23,334 nucleotides of DNA, taken from positions 1 through 23,334 of IMG/VR virus record IMGVR_UViG_3300025640_000055, one strand, 5' to 3'. The notes under the pieces were generated by a model. The model searched no databases, was not told where the DNA came from, and saw nothing but the letters and a program-made list of their open reading frames with translations. The DNA comes from a virus. Positions 1 through 7,331 of this stretch are shown here, in pieces; within the stretch, counting starts at the first letter, position 1, and each line of letters starts with the position of its first letter. Made by a program: the position numbers and the translations under genes.

Positions 1-1
1 A

Positions 2-211
2 GACTACTCTATCGACGTTGTAGGTACGTTATATGAGCCTACAGGTAACACCCTGACAGATGATGAGGGCATGGAGTATCCTGAGATGCAAGCTATGACA
101 GGCTGGCATGTGAACATTAGATTAGTAGGTGATGCAGTTAGAGAAACTGTAGAAACATTAGACACATCTTATGGTGTGACACCTGATGCTCCACAAAGAG
201 TATGGCTGTAA
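2..211 (+). CDS. Phage structural-region protein, C-terminal fragment (5' end outside window)
   Basis: The frame is open from the left edge and stops with TAA at 209-211, giving the last 69 residues. The fragment reads YEPTG..LTDDEGMEYPEM near its start, then GWHVNIRLVGD, and ends PDAPQRVWL. I recall similar endings (an acidic DDEG stretch, a GWHVN motif, a short P..P.RVW tail) in small conserved proteins of phage head-tail gene clusters, but I do not know their function. It sits 15 nt upstream of another virion-type gene and is read in the same direction, so it probably belongs to the same late operon. The domain content upstream cannot be seen. Confidence 0.7.
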   Translation, partial: DYSIDVVGTLYEPTGNTLTDDEGMEYPEMQAMTGWHVNIRLVGDAVRETVETLDTSYGVTPDAPQRVWL

Positions 212-226
212 CTAAAGGATTTATAA

Positions 227-967
227 ATGACAACTTGGTCAAGACTTATATATCAACACGATCCTTTAGCTATAGCTCAGGGAGATGTTAACTATTATTC
301 GTCAGTGCAGAAATTCGGTGCTAATTTCGATATAGGTATTAACTCTGACCCAGAAAGTGTCTGGAGTGTTGGAGGTCTTTATCCTTGGTCTGCTCTAGAC
401 ACTGCGGAGACTTTGTATATTATATCAACAGACAATACTGATACAGATACTGTTCTCCTTGAGGGACTCGATGAGAATTACCTCCCTATAACTGAGTCTA
501 TTCAGATGAGTGGTACTACAGCAGTTACTACAGTTAAGCAGTTCAAGCGTATTTATCGTATAGAATACAATCACGGCACTGTTAACTCAGGTGTTGTTAC
601 AGCTAGGACCACAAGTGCTACAGGTACTATAGTAGCTCAGGTTGATGCTGAATTAGCTCAGACCCTAATGGCTGTTTATACAGTACCTGCTGGGTTCACC
701 GCTTATCTACTTAATCTTGACTTCTCTACAAACAAAGGTAAGGACGCTCAGTGTAGGTTGTACGCAAGAGAGTTTGGTAGGTCTTTTAGGATTAGACACT
801 TAACTGAGGTGTACGAGAATAATTATAGATATGATTTCACTATACCGCTACACTTTCCTGAGAAAACTGACATAGACATGATTGCCTATCAAGTTGAAAG
901 TGCTGGCACACGAGTATCATGCAACTTTGATTTAATTTTAGTAGATAATGCGAGGCCAAACCATTGA
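227..967 (+). CDS. Conserved phage virion protein of unknown function
   Basis: A 246-residue protein starting at ATG 227 with AAAGGA at 214-219, 7 nt upstream. It is rich in beta-prone Thr/Val/Gly and contains SVWSVGGLYPWS (about residues 45-56), a repetitive middle with IAQVDAELAQTLMAVYTVPAGFTAYL, and an ending RIRHLTEVYENNYRYDFTIPLHFPEKTDI...FDLILVD (written here in pieces). These elements match a protein family I remember beside protease and capsid genes of many marine podo- and siphoviruses. The fold looks like an all-beta capsid-associated or decoration protein, but its role is not established. It overlaps the next gene by 4 nt (TTGA), so the two are probably translationally coupled. Confidence 0.7.
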   Translation: MTTWSRLIYQHDPLAIAQGDVNYYSSVQKFGANFDIGINSDPESVWSVGGLYPWSALDTAETLYIISTDNTDTDTVLLEGLDENYLPITESIQMSGTTAVTTVKQFKRIYRIEYNHGTVNSGVVTARTTSATGTIVAQVDAELAQTLMAVYTVPAGFTAYLLNLDFSTNKGKDAQCRLYAREFGRSFRIRHLTEVYENNYRYDFTIPLHFPEKTDIDMIAYQVESAGTRVSCNFDLILVDNARPNH

Positions 968-1884
968 GTATTTTAAAAGGACAATACGCAACAGACGTAT
1001 TTACAACTGAAGCTGAAGCTAGAATTAGGTCTATGGATCTAGGTTTAGATGGAGCAACTCACGTATACGACTACCAAGGTCAAGCTGTTTACATGCCAGC
1101 GGCCTCACACGAGGCTTACATGGCTTATATGGGGGGTAAAGTCCCAGAAGATGCTGAACAGCCCTCAGTGGACCGCATAGAGGCTCTCAGAGCCATTGTA
1201 GCTGAAGTAATGAAGACAGAGTTTGCTAAGGCTGACTATCAAGGAGAGAAAGTCACTCTAAACAAGCCTAGACGCATCAAAGGGGGCAACAAGAAGTTTG
1301 AAGTCTTTGTACAGTCTGGTGGTAAGGTTAAGAGAGTTACATTTGGAGATCCTAATATGGAGATCCGAAGAGATGACCCTAAAGCAAGAGCCAATTTCCG
1401 CTCTAGGCACTCTTGCGATACAAAGAAAGATAAAACAACGGCTGGCTATTGGTCATGTCGTATGTGGGAAGCTAATACATCGGTGAGTGATATGACTAAA
1501 GCAAATATTGAAGGTAAGATCCTTAAGACTGACGACGAACAACGATTAGTCTATGGTTGGGCTTCAGTAGTAACCGAAAAGGGTGAAGCTGTAGTAGACC
1601 GACAAGGTGATGTAATAGAGGCTGACACTCTTGTGAAAGCTGTTAATGAATTTATGGAGCATGTGCGAGTCGGCAAGGCTATGCACACAGGGGATCAAGT
1701 AGGTGTCGTTGTACACTCACTCCCGATCACTAAAGAAATTGGTGATTCTCTAGGTATCCAGTCTGACCGTGAAGGATGGGTTGTCGCTTACAAAGTATTC
1801 GATGATGATGTCTGGGCAATGGTGAAGTCTGGTGAACTCGCCGCGTTCTCTATAGGTGGACGTGCTATTAAGGAGGAAATCTAA
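964..1884 (+). CDS. Prohead protease, XkdF-like (Peptidase S78-type)
   Basis: Maturation protease that would cleave scaffold and capsid precursors inside the prohead. The start is TTG 964, overlapping the preceding stop, with GAGG at 952-955; 306 residues. Residues about 100-170 form a basic, Cys-containing N-terminal module (KKFEVFVQ, VTFGDPNMEIRRDDP, FRSRHSCD, YWSCRMW) often found ahead of such proteases. Residues about 182-304 are the protease domain: RLVYGWASVV, DRQGDVI, His241 in KAMHTGDQVG and Ser296 in ELAAFSIGGRA, in positions expected for the catalytic His/Ser of this family (established for the family, assigned here by eye). The protein ends ten residues after the Ser, unusually abruptly. 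The usual downstream ELSLVDRPAN segment lies in the next gene in the +1 frame (see findings). Confidence 0.85.
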   Translation: MSILKGQYATDVFTTEAEARIRSMDLGLDGATHVYDYQGQAVYMPAASHEAYMAYMGGKVPEDAEQPSVDRIEALRAIVAEVMKTEFAKADYQGEKVTLNKPRRIKGGNKKFEVFVQSGGKVKRVTFGDPNMEIRRDDPKARANFRSRHSCDTKKDKTTAGYWSCRMWEANTSVSDMTKANIEGKILKTDDEQRLVYGWASVVTEKGEAVVDRQGDVIEADTLVKAVNEFMEHVRVGKAMHTGDQVGVVVHSLPITKEIGDSLGIQSDREGWVVAYKVFDDDVWAMVKSGELAAFSIGGRAIKEEI

Positions 1885-1888
1885 CTTG
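1870..1888 (+). promoter_or_regulatory. Strong Shine-Dalgarno and TTG start at the protease/scaffold junction
   Basis: AAGGAGG at 1870-1876 lies inside the last codons of the protease gene. It is followed by the protease stop TAA (1882-1884) and then TTG at 1886-1888. The spacing of 9 nt suits initiation at TTG. The same layout, a Shine-Dalgarno 5 nt before a stop with the next gene in +1, also resembles the prfB type of +1 frameshift site, so either restart or frameshift is possible. Confidence 0.6.
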
Positions 1889-2695
1889 CCTAATCTCCTA
1901 AAAAACTTGCACCTTGAAGAACTATCCCTAGTGGACCGTCCAGCCAATGCTCAGGCAATGGTTAGTCTATTCAAGCGTGACAATTCCTTTGAAGGTATAA
2001 ACAAAATGAATGAAGAAATGGAAACTAAAGTAGCCGCTTACATGGAGGACAAAGGTTGTGGTCGTGCAGACGCAATGAAAGCCCTTGGATACAACATGGA
2101 TAAAGCTGAAGAAGTTGCAGAAGAAGTTGAAGTTGCTGAGAAGGCAGAAGAGGTTAACCCTCTAGAAGCTGAAGTAGAAGCACTTAAAGCTGAAAATGAA
2201 ACACTTCGTAAAGGTCTTATCGACAACGGATACGTAATAACTGCTGAGGCAATCGAAAAGAAAGCTGAAGTAGAAATGATGGACATAGAGGGTGAGATGG
2301 TAGTTAAATCTGACATTCCAGCTCCAGTCCTTAAAGCACTTGAAGCGGCGGCTCTAGAAAAAGCTGACGTTGCTCTAACTAAGAGTGCTGAAGAAGCTCT
2401 ACCACACTTTGACCTAGCTGTTGCTAAGTCTTTAGTAGAGAAGTTCGCAGAAGAAGAAAAAATCATGGAAGCATTGAAGGCGTGTGACGCATCTATCGGA
2501 GCATCTATGGAAGAATTTGGTAAGTCCGATGTAGACGGTGAGTTTGCCTCATCTTCAGACAAACTAGATAGTCTTGTAAAGTCCTACATGGACGACAACC
2601 AACTAAAGAAAAGTGAATACGCCAAGGCTTACGCTGTTGTAGCTAAGACTGACGAAGGTAAGTCACTTATTAACAAAACCTACAAAGGGGAATAA
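1886..2695 (+). CDS. Capsid scaffold protein with protease-type N-terminal motif
   Basis: Likely internal scaffold for prohead assembly, removed by the upstream protease. I choose TTG 1886 (269 residues) over an ATG at 1856 because AAGGAGG lies 9 nt upstream and because 1856 would start deep inside the protease gene. Residues about 9-28 carry LHLEELSLVDRPANAQAM, a motif normally fused to XkdF-type proteases. From about residue 41 the protein is highly acidic and Glu/Ala/Lys-rich, with a predicted coiled coil around the VAEEVEVAEKAEE and EALKAENETLRKG stretches, typical of scaffolds. An in-frame ATG at 2006 preceded by GAAGG could give a shorter scaffold starting MNEEMETKV. The position between protease and decoration protein fits the role. 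Confidence 0.75.
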   Translation: MPNLLKNLHLEELSLVDRPANAQAMVSLFKRDNSFEGINKMNEEMETKVAAYMEDKGCGRADAMKALGYNMDKAEEVAEEVEVAEKAEEVNPLEAEVEALKAENETLRKGLIDNGYVITAEAIEKKAEVEMMDIEGEMVVKSDIPAPVLKALEAAALEKADVALTKSAEEALPHFDLAVAKSLVEKFAEEEKIMEALKACDASIGASMEEFGKSDVDGEFASSSDKLDSLVKSYMDDNQLKKSEYAKAYAVVAKTDEGKSLINKTYKGE

Positions 2696-2697
2696 TC

Positions 2698-3069
2698 ATG
2701 GCGGTAATGCAGTCTCGTGACAACCGTACTTTCATCGCTGGAGAAGATTTATCTTCAGCACAATTCAAATTCGTAACTCTTGAGTCAGATGGTCAAGTAG
2801 ACCTAGCTGATTCTGCTGGCGAAAACGCTATCGGTGTTTGCATCGTAGGCGGAACTGCTGGCAACGCTGTAACTGTAACCGTTTCTGGTTCAGTAATGGT
2901 AACTGCTGGTGGCACTATTGCCGCTGGAGCCGCAGTACAAACAGACGCCGCTGGCGATGCTTTAACAGCCGCAACTGGTGACGTTATCTTAGGCTATGCC
3001 CGTGAAGCTGGTGTAGATGGACAAATCATCGAAATAGAAATGATCCAAGGTGGCAATTTAGCGGCCTAA
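2698..3069 (+). CDS. Capsid decoration/cement protein, DUF2190-like
   Basis: A 123-residue Gly/Ala/Val/Thr-rich protein directly before the major capsid gene. It begins with QSRDNRTFIAGEDLSSAQFKFVTL, written here only in part (DNRTFIAGEDLS), followed by DSAGENAIGVCIVGG, alternating small/beta residues, SGSVMVTAGGTIAAGAAV, and GYAREAGVDGQIIEIEM near the end. That pattern, an N-terminal arm plus a compact beta-tulip-like domain ending in a hydrophobic strand, matches head decoration proteins of the DUF2190 type as I know them. It would bind the mature shell and stabilise it. It starts 2 nt after the scaffold stop, with AAAGGGG at 2684-2690 as ribosome binding site. Confidence 0.75.
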   Translation: MAVMQSRDNRTFIAGEDLSSAQFKFVTLESDGQVDLADSAGENAIGVCIVGGTAGNAVTVTVSGSVMVTAGGTIAAGAAVQTDAAGDALTAATGDVILGYAREAGVDGQIIEIEMIQGGNLAA

Positions 3070-3094
3070 ATCAGCATTTTAAAGGAACAACATA

Positions 3095-4096
3095 ATGCCA
3101 TTATTAACTCCCTCTTCAGTACATATAGATCAGCCGTTATCTAACTTAACGCTTGCTTATGTACAAGAACAATCAACTTTTATTGCTGACAAAGTATTCC
3201 CAACAGTGGGCGTACAAAGACAGTCTGATAAATACTACATTTATGACCGTGCGAATATGAATCGCTCTGGTGATGTTAAGAAATTAGCACCACGTACAGA
3301 AGTGAACCGTATTGGTATGGCAATCTCTAACTCTTCATACTTCGCAGACGTATATGGTCTAGGTATGGACTTCGACGAGCAAACACTTGCTAACGAAGAT
3401 GCAATGTTAGAAATTCGTTCTGCTGGTGCAGAAACACTTACTAACCGTCTCTTAATCCATCGTGAAAAAGCATTTGCAGATACATTCTTCAAAACTGGCG
3501 TTTGGACAACAGAAGTAGCTGGTGCGGCAAGTGGTGCTGGAACTCCAGTCTACTGGAACGACTACACAAACTCAACACCTATCTCAGATGTAACTGCTGG
3601 CGCACGCGGTATGCAGTTAGTTTCTGGAGGCTTTAAGCCAAACACAATGGTTGTTGGTAAAGAAGTTCGTGACATCTTGGTTAACCACCCTGACATCCTT
3701 GCACGTTTGAATGGTGGTTCTACTATCAACAACCCTGCATTGATCACAGACGGTAAGTTAGCTGAAATCTTCGGAATGGAAAACTTCCTAGTGATGGAAG
3801 CTGTAGAAAATACAGCGGCTGAAGGCTTAGCAGAATCATCTGCTTTCATCGGCGGTAAAAATGCTTTACTAGTACACACACCACGCTCTTCAGGTCTTAT
3901 GACACCTGCGGCTGGTTTGACATTCGCTTGGAACAATATCCCAAGTGTAAACAACTTAGGTGTTACTGTTGAATCATACTCTGACGATGCTCTTAAGCGT
4001 CAGCAAGTTGCAGAGCATATCCAAGTTAAAATGGCATACGACATGAAAGTTGTTGGTGCTGACTTGGGTTACTTCTTTAACGCTATCGTTCAGTAA
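3095..4096 (+). CDS. Major capsid protein, HK97 fold
   Basis: Main shell protein, 333 residues, with AAAGGAA shortly before ATG 3095. The N-terminus reads SVHIDQPLSNLTLAYVQE, then FIADKVFPTVGVQRQSDKYY (about residues 29-48) and YDRANMNRSGDVKKLAPRTE, followed by DVYGLGMDFDEQTLAN. This is the signature of a widespread family of HK97-fold capsid proteins with a short N-arm and an E-loop rich in charged residues. The middle contains PNTMVVGKEVRDILVNHPDI, typical of the A-domain strand-helix, and the C-terminus has HIQVKMAYDMKVVGADLGYF. Codons here are more biased (frequent GGT, GCT, CGT, AAC) than in the tail genes, as expected for a heavily expressed gene. A strong hairpin follows the stop. Confidence 0.92.
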   Translation: MPLLTPSSVHIDQPLSNLTLAYVQEQSTFIADKVFPTVGVQRQSDKYYIYDRANMNRSGDVKKLAPRTEVNRIGMAISNSSYFADVYGLGMDFDEQTLANEDAMLEIRSAGAETLTNRLLIHREKAFADTFFKTGVWTTEVAGAASGAGTPVYWNDYTNSTPISDVTAGARGMQLVSGGFKPNTMVVGKEVRDILVNHPDILARLNGGSTINNPALITDGKLAEIFGMENFLVMEAVENTAAEGLAESSAFIGGKNALLVHTPRSSGLMTPAAGLTFAWNNIPSVNNLGVTVESYSDDALKRQQVAEHIQVKMAYDMKVVGADLGYFFNAIVQ

Positions 4097-4118
4097 GAAC
4101 TAAAACATATAAAATACT

Positions 4119-4153
4119 GGTGAACCCTGAGCTTAATCGCTTGGGGTTGCACC
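4119..4153 (+). terminator. Stable hairpin after the major capsid gene (attenuator or RNA end-stabiliser)
   Basis: GGTG-AACCCTGAGC (4119-4132) pairs with GCTTGGGGTT (4139-4148) and, after one bulged G (4149), CACC (4150-4153). The loop is TTAATC and two G-U pairs occur. That gives a 14-pair stem 23 nt after the capsid stop. No run of T follows, so it is not a standard intrinsic terminator. A partial terminator, a processing site or protection of the capsid mRNA 3' end are all possible. Confidence 0.6.
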
Positions 4154-4199
4154 CAAATAATAAAAGAACATAACAGTATCCTTATAACGGAGTAGTCCT

Positions 4200-4625
4200 A
4201 TGCACCCATCATATTTGGGATGGCAGGTAGATTGGCCTGTCTTTATAAAAATGCCTATTAGCGCAGACAATCGAGATTGGAAACGTGGAGATCATTTTAA
4301 CTGGTTAGAGCGAGGTTTGCATCAAGATAAAGTTGCAATACTATACGCCTCTGGTTATTTGTACCACAATGAAGAATTAGTAGTTCAAACAAAAGTTGGA
4401 GATAGACTATCAGAGTTCTCTGGTAAGCAACTCGAATTACTTGTTAACTTACTTAACAACGAAGTTAAAGATAGAACCTCTAGTACAACAGAGTTTAACA
4501 CTAAGAAGTGCAAGAAGTCAAAGATAGATGATAAGCAACGAGGTCTTATTCGTCGGTTCTTAAATAACAATCGTTGGATTACAGAAGATTATTATAAAAT
4601 AAGAGATAACATTCTCGGAGAATAA
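4200..4625 (+). CDS. Conserved phage head-region protein of unknown function
   Basis: A 141-residue protein starting at ATG 4200 with CGGAG at 4189-4193. Key features are WPVFIKMPISADNRDWKRGD near the N-terminus, then FNWLERG, VAILYASGYLYHNEELV, VGDRLSEFSG, and a basic C-terminal third (NTKKCKKSKIDDKQRGLIRR, then RFL). I recognise this as a family repeatedly found right after the major capsid gene in marine phages, but I know no assigned function. The basic tail could touch DNA or an acidic partner, which is only a guess. It lies between the capsid hairpin and the head-tail adaptor gene, 17 nt from the latter. Confidence 0.65.
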   Translation: MHPSYLGWQVDWPVFIKMPISADNRDWKRGDHFNWLERGLHQDKVAILYASGYLYHNEELVVQTKVGDRLSEFSGKQLELLVNLLNNEVKDRTSSTTEFNTKKCKKSKIDDKQRGLIRRFLNNNRWITEDYYKIRDNILGE

Positions 4626-4642
4626 ATAAAGGGGACGACTGA

Positions 4643-5098
4643 ATGGCTTGGTCTTACGATCCAACGGATCTAAATACAACTACGGCTTCTGGTCGTCTCA
4701 ACACAGTACGACTATTGGTAGGTGATACTGATACAACTGATCAACAAGTACAAGATGAAGAAGTTACTTTCTCTCTAACTGAGAGTGGTAATAATGTCTA
4801 TTACGCTGGAGCTTGGTCTGCCAGAGCTATAGCATCTAAATACTCTAGAAAAGTTAACACAGAGCTTAGTGGAGCCTTAAAAGCTGACTACTCTGACTTA
4901 GCTAAACACTACTACTCTCTAGCAGACAACCTAGAGTACCAAGGTAAAACTTCAGGTGCTTCGGTAGGGGTACTAGCTGGTGGTATTACTAAGAGTAAAG
5001 TAGAAGCTGTAAGGCAAAACACTAACCGCATTGAAGGCTCTTTCAGAAGAGATAGATTTAAGAACCCACCAAGTTACCAATCACCTGAATACGAATAG
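4643..5098 (+). CDS. Head-tail adaptor (connector) protein, gp6-like
   Basis: A 151-residue protein in the position of the first connector (adaptor) that binds the portal ring. The N-terminal SGRLNTVRLLVGDTDTTDQQ followed by VQDEEVTFSL is the typical helix-loop-helix opening of these proteins. It is followed by a helical middle (YYAGAWSARAIASKYSRKV, DYSDLAKHYYSLADNLE), and an extended, basic and polar C-terminal tail that would thread into the portal/neck. AAGGGGA at 4628-4634 precedes ATG 4643. The next three genes complete a standard neck gene set, which supports the assignment. The exact subfamily is not certain. Confidence 0.75.
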   Translation: MAWSYDPTDLNTTTASGRLNTVRLLVGDTDTTDQQVQDEEVTFSLTESGNNVYYAGAWSARAIASKYSRKVNTELSGALKADYSDLAKHYYSLADNLEYQGKTSGASVGVLAGGITKSKVEAVRQNTNRIEGSFRRDRFKNPPSYQSPEYE

Positions 5099-5110
5099 AA
5101 GGAGTAACAT

Positions 5111-5461
5111 ATGTCTTTTAGAGCATTTGACTTACTCAAGCTAGTTGAAGATTTTGGTGAAACACTTACACTACGTAAAATTACTACGGACGGTAGCTAT
5201 AATACAACTACAGGTTCTATAGAAAACTCAGCTACGACTGACTATAGCTTTACTGGTTACTTCTATGATTACTCTAGTGCTAACCCTGAGGAAGTTATTA
5301 GAGGTGTACGTAAGTGTGTAGTACCTTATCTTGGTTCAGGTATAGACCCTTTTCCTGACGACTTAATTATAGGTAATGGTGATACAGTTAAAGTAACTAG
5401 GGCAGTATCTATATTTTCTAATGGTATCGCTATGTGTTACATATGTGATGTACAGGAGTAA
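5111..5461 (+). CDS. Head closure (stopper) protein
   Basis: A 116-residue small beta-rich protein. It contains GETLTLRKITTDGSYNTTTG, then FTGYFYDYSS, EEVIRGVRKCVVPYLGSG, DDLIIGNGDTVKVTRAVSIF and a C-terminal IAMCYICDVQE. The length, the beta pattern and the position between the adaptor and the gp10/neck-type protein match phage head closure proteins (the HK97 gp7 / SPP1 gp16 position), which plug the portal channel and receive the tail. It has AAGGAG at 5099-5104 ahead of the start. The assignment rests mainly on gene order. Confidence 0.6.
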   Translation: MSFRAFDLLKLVEDFGETLTLRKITTDGSYNTTTGSIENSATTDYSFTGYFYDYSSANPEEVIRGVRKCVVPYLGSGIDPFPDDLIIGNGDTVKVTRAVSIFSNGIAMCYICDVQE

Positions 5462-5464
5462 GAT

Positions 5465-5887
5465 ATGAAAGAAGTATTAGGCTTAAAGAAAACTATGTCC
5501 AATCTATACGGAGAAATAGATGAAGCTATAGAGTTAGGTGTAAAATATGCCTTAGAGGATATAGCTGTGTTTACTATAGACTTATCTACTCCTACAGTAG
5601 ATACTGGTGCTTATATAACATCCTTTTCCTACGGTGTTGGTGCAGGTAGACCTAGAGGTAAGTCTTCTGAAGGTAGACCTAAAGAACAAGACAAAGTATC
5701 TATGGCAACAGAAGGTCTTAACAATCTACTAAACGACATAAATAGTATACAAGACTTTAACAGGAAAGATAGTATAATTCTTAGAAATGGATCACCTCAC
5801 GCTATAGATGTAGAAGAGGGTGGACCTAACTGGAGGCTAACACAACCTTATAAGATATTTGAGACAGTAAGGAATAAATATGGCTAG
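5465..5887 (+). CDS. Neck / tail-completion protein, HK97 gp10-like
   Basis: A 140-residue protein with an alpha-helical N-terminus (LKKTMSNLYGEIDEAIELGV, KYALEDIAVFTIDLS), a TPTVDTGAYITSFSYGVG stretch typical of gp10-like proteins ('P.DTG.L..S'), and NGSPHAIDVEEGGPNW near the C-terminus, corresponding to the 'N..PYA..VE.G' motif of that family. It would form part of the neck at the head-tail interface. It begins 3 nt after the preceding stop and overlaps the tail terminator gene by 8 nt. Confidence 0.7.
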   Translation: MKEVLGLKKTMSNLYGEIDEAIELGVKYALEDIAVFTIDLSTPTVDTGAYITSFSYGVGAGRPRGKSSEGRPKEQDKVSMATEGLNNLLNDINSIQDFNRKDSIILRNGSPHAIDVEEGGPNWRLTQPYKIFETVRNKYG

Positions 5888-6302
5888 TATACATAATGAT
5901 ATAAGAGCCGCACTTGAGACACACATCTCAACAACGGCTAACCTACCCACCATTGCTTACGAGAACGTAGTATTTGAGCCTACAACAGGCACTAGCTTTA
6001 TTAGGGTAATGTACCTGCCTACAGTGACTAGACCTGCTGTAAGAGGCTTAAATCCTCAACTCAGGTATCAAGGTGTATTTGCTGTTACAGTATTTACTCC
6101 AGAGGGTAATGGACCTTCAACCGCAGACGACTACGTTAACAAAGTTATAAACGCATTTCAAGCTACTACTGACATATCGTTTACTAACGCACAATCACAA
6201 ACAATAAAAGTATCAATCGACTACGCTGAACGGCGACAAGGTTTGATTGACAGCCCTTGGTACTATGTTCCGATTAATATCGGATGGTACATTTATAAAT
6301 AA
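5880..6302 (+). CDS. Tail terminator protein, DUF4128/gpU-like
   Basis: A 140-residue protein that would cap the tail tube and stop its growth at the length set by the tape measure. It opens with an amphipathic helix (HNDIRAALETHISTT), then NVVFEPTTGTSFIRVMYLPT, RGLNPQLRYQGVFAVTVFTP, EGNGPSTADDYVNKVINAF, and ends YAERRQGLIDSPWYYVPINI-GWYIYK. The 'F.P..g..yi....p' and 'G.f.v.v..p.g.g...' pattern is characteristic of DUF4128-type tail terminators. It overlaps the upstream gene by 8 nt, with TAAGGA 6 nt before ATG 5880. Confidence 0.8.
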   Translation: MASIHNDIRAALETHISTTANLPTIAYENVVFEPTTGTSFIRVMYLPTVTRPAVRGLNPQLRYQGVFAVTVFTPEGNGPSTADDYVNKVINAFQATTDISFTNAQSQTIKVSIDYAERRQGLIDSPWYYVPINIGWYIYK

Positions 6303-6317
6303 CTAGGAGAATACACT

Positions 6318-7229
6318 ATGGCCTTTGCACAAGGATCACGCTCCAGCTTGTCTTACAAAGCCGAAACTACTTTCGGTACGACACCTGCTGGCTCATTTAC
6401 TAACCTTCCATTCAGCACACACTCACTAAACTTAACTAAAGACCGTGTAGCTGGTAACGACATCCAAGCTGACCGTATGCCTCGTGTAGATCGCCACGGC
6501 AACAGACAAGTAGGTGGAGACATTGTTGTAGACTTAAGAGATGCTGACTACGACGACTTCTTACAGTCAGCTATGCTTAATACTTTTTCAACTGATGTTC
6601 TTAAGGTAGGTACAACACCTCAGTTCTTCTCTATAGAAGATTACGCCGCAGATATTGACCAAGCTAGACTATTCACGGGTTGCTCAGTTTCCACTATGGG
6701 TATTTCTCTTGCACCTAACCAGATGGTAGCTACTACTTTCGGTATGGTAGGTAAAGATATGACTATAGGTGCTACTGAGAAGACACAGACAGCCGCTTCA
6801 GGAGCCGCACCATTTGATGCTTATTCAGGTGACATTGGTATTGGTAACGTAGGTGGAGCATCTAATGTAGCTATCGTAACTGCACTAGACTTCACACTGA
6901 CTAATTCCTTCGCACCCACCTTCGTAATCGGAGATGATAGCGCACCCTCATTAGAGTATGGTAGAGCAGAAGTTGAAGGAACACTAACAGCTTACTTTGA
7001 GGATGCGGCATTAATCAATCGTTTCCTTAACGAAACAGAGACAGAGATTGAAGTATCAGTTAACGATCCTACAGGTGCTAACGCTTACACATTCCAGTTC
7101 CCTAAAGTTAAAATAAACAGTGCTGATGTTGGTGTAGACGGACCTACAAGCCGAATGGTTAGTATGTCTTTCGTTGCTCTATTTGACTCAACTGAAGCAA
7201 CTAACTTGAAGATCACACGACCTTCATAA
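6318..7229 (+). CDS. Major tail (tube) protein
   Basis: A 303-residue tail tube subunit. The N-terminal half contains SSLSYKAETTFGTTPAGSF, LPFSTHSLNLTKDRVAGND, IQADRMPRVDRHGNRQVGGD and LRDADYDDFLQSAM, the classic 'Y..E.T.G.tP' and 'D.R......G..qvgG.i' sequence of phage tube proteins with the Phage_tube_2-like fold. The C-terminal half is a second beta domain (PSLEYGRAEVEGTLTAYFED, LFDSTEATNLKITRP). Codon bias resembles that of the major capsid gene, as expected for an abundant protein. It is preceded by TAGGAG and followed by a 102-nt intergenic region with a palindrome and a long hairpin. Confidence 0.85.
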   Translation: MAFAQGSRSSLSYKAETTFGTTPAGSFTNLPFSTHSLNLTKDRVAGNDIQADRMPRVDRHGNRQVGGDIVVDLRDADYDDFLQSAMLNTFSTDVLKVGTTPQFFSIEDYAADIDQARLFTGCSVSTMGISLAPNQMVATTFGMVGKDMTIGATEKTQTAASGAAPFDAYSGDIGIGNVGGASNVAIVTALDFTLTNSFAPTFVIGDDSAPSLEYGRAEVEGTLTAYFEDAALINRFLNETETEIEVSVNDPTGANAYTFQFPKVKINSADVGVDGPTSRMVSMSFVALFDSTEATNLKITRPS

Positions 7230-7235
7230 CGTAAT

Positions 7236-7249
7236 ACCTTAGCTAAGGT
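7236..7249. repeat. Perfect 14-nt palindrome after the tail tube gene
   Basis: ACCTTAGCTAAGGT reads the same on both strands and starts 6 nt after the tube stop codon. As RNA it could form a 5-bp stem with an AGCT loop. It overlaps the base of the longer hairpin at 7248-7292, so the two structures may exclude each other, or the palindrome may be a protein-binding site. There is no T tract. Confidence 0.5.
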
Positions 7250-7292
7250 TAGTGAGGGCTTCTGAGTCGGGTCGGAAGTCCTCACACTTAAC
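7248..7292 (+). terminator. Stable hairpin after the tail tube gene (attenuator or RNA end-stabiliser)
   Basis: GTGAGGGCTTC (7252-7262) pairs with GAAGTCCTCAC (7275-7285), 11 pairs with one G-U, closing a 12-nt loop. Outside a 3-nt bulge, GTTA (7248-7251) can pair with TAAC (7289-7292). No T run follows. It is placed like the hairpin after the capsid gene, so both probably tune transcript levels or stabilise mRNA of the two most abundant virion proteins. Confidence 0.6.
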
Positions 7293-7331
7293 ATAATTCA
7301 CCCGATACTATTTCCCCGAAAGGAACTCGAC

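Noticed and set aside
1856-1885. ATG 1856 as start of the scaffold gene
   Set aside because: It lies inside the protease gene without a ribosome binding site and adds ten residues unlike the family; TTG 1886 has AAGGAGG at 9 nt.
2038-2562. A long open frame on the minus strand opposite the scaffold gene
   Set aside because: Ser/Ala-rich translation is what the complement of Glu/Ala/Lys-rich codons gives; no ribosome binding site, and direction is opposite to the operon.
4147-4180. Promoter in the spacer after the capsid gene (TTGCAC as -35)
   Set aside because: At 17 nt only ATAACA is found, a poor -10 box; TATAAC further on is at the wrong spacing.
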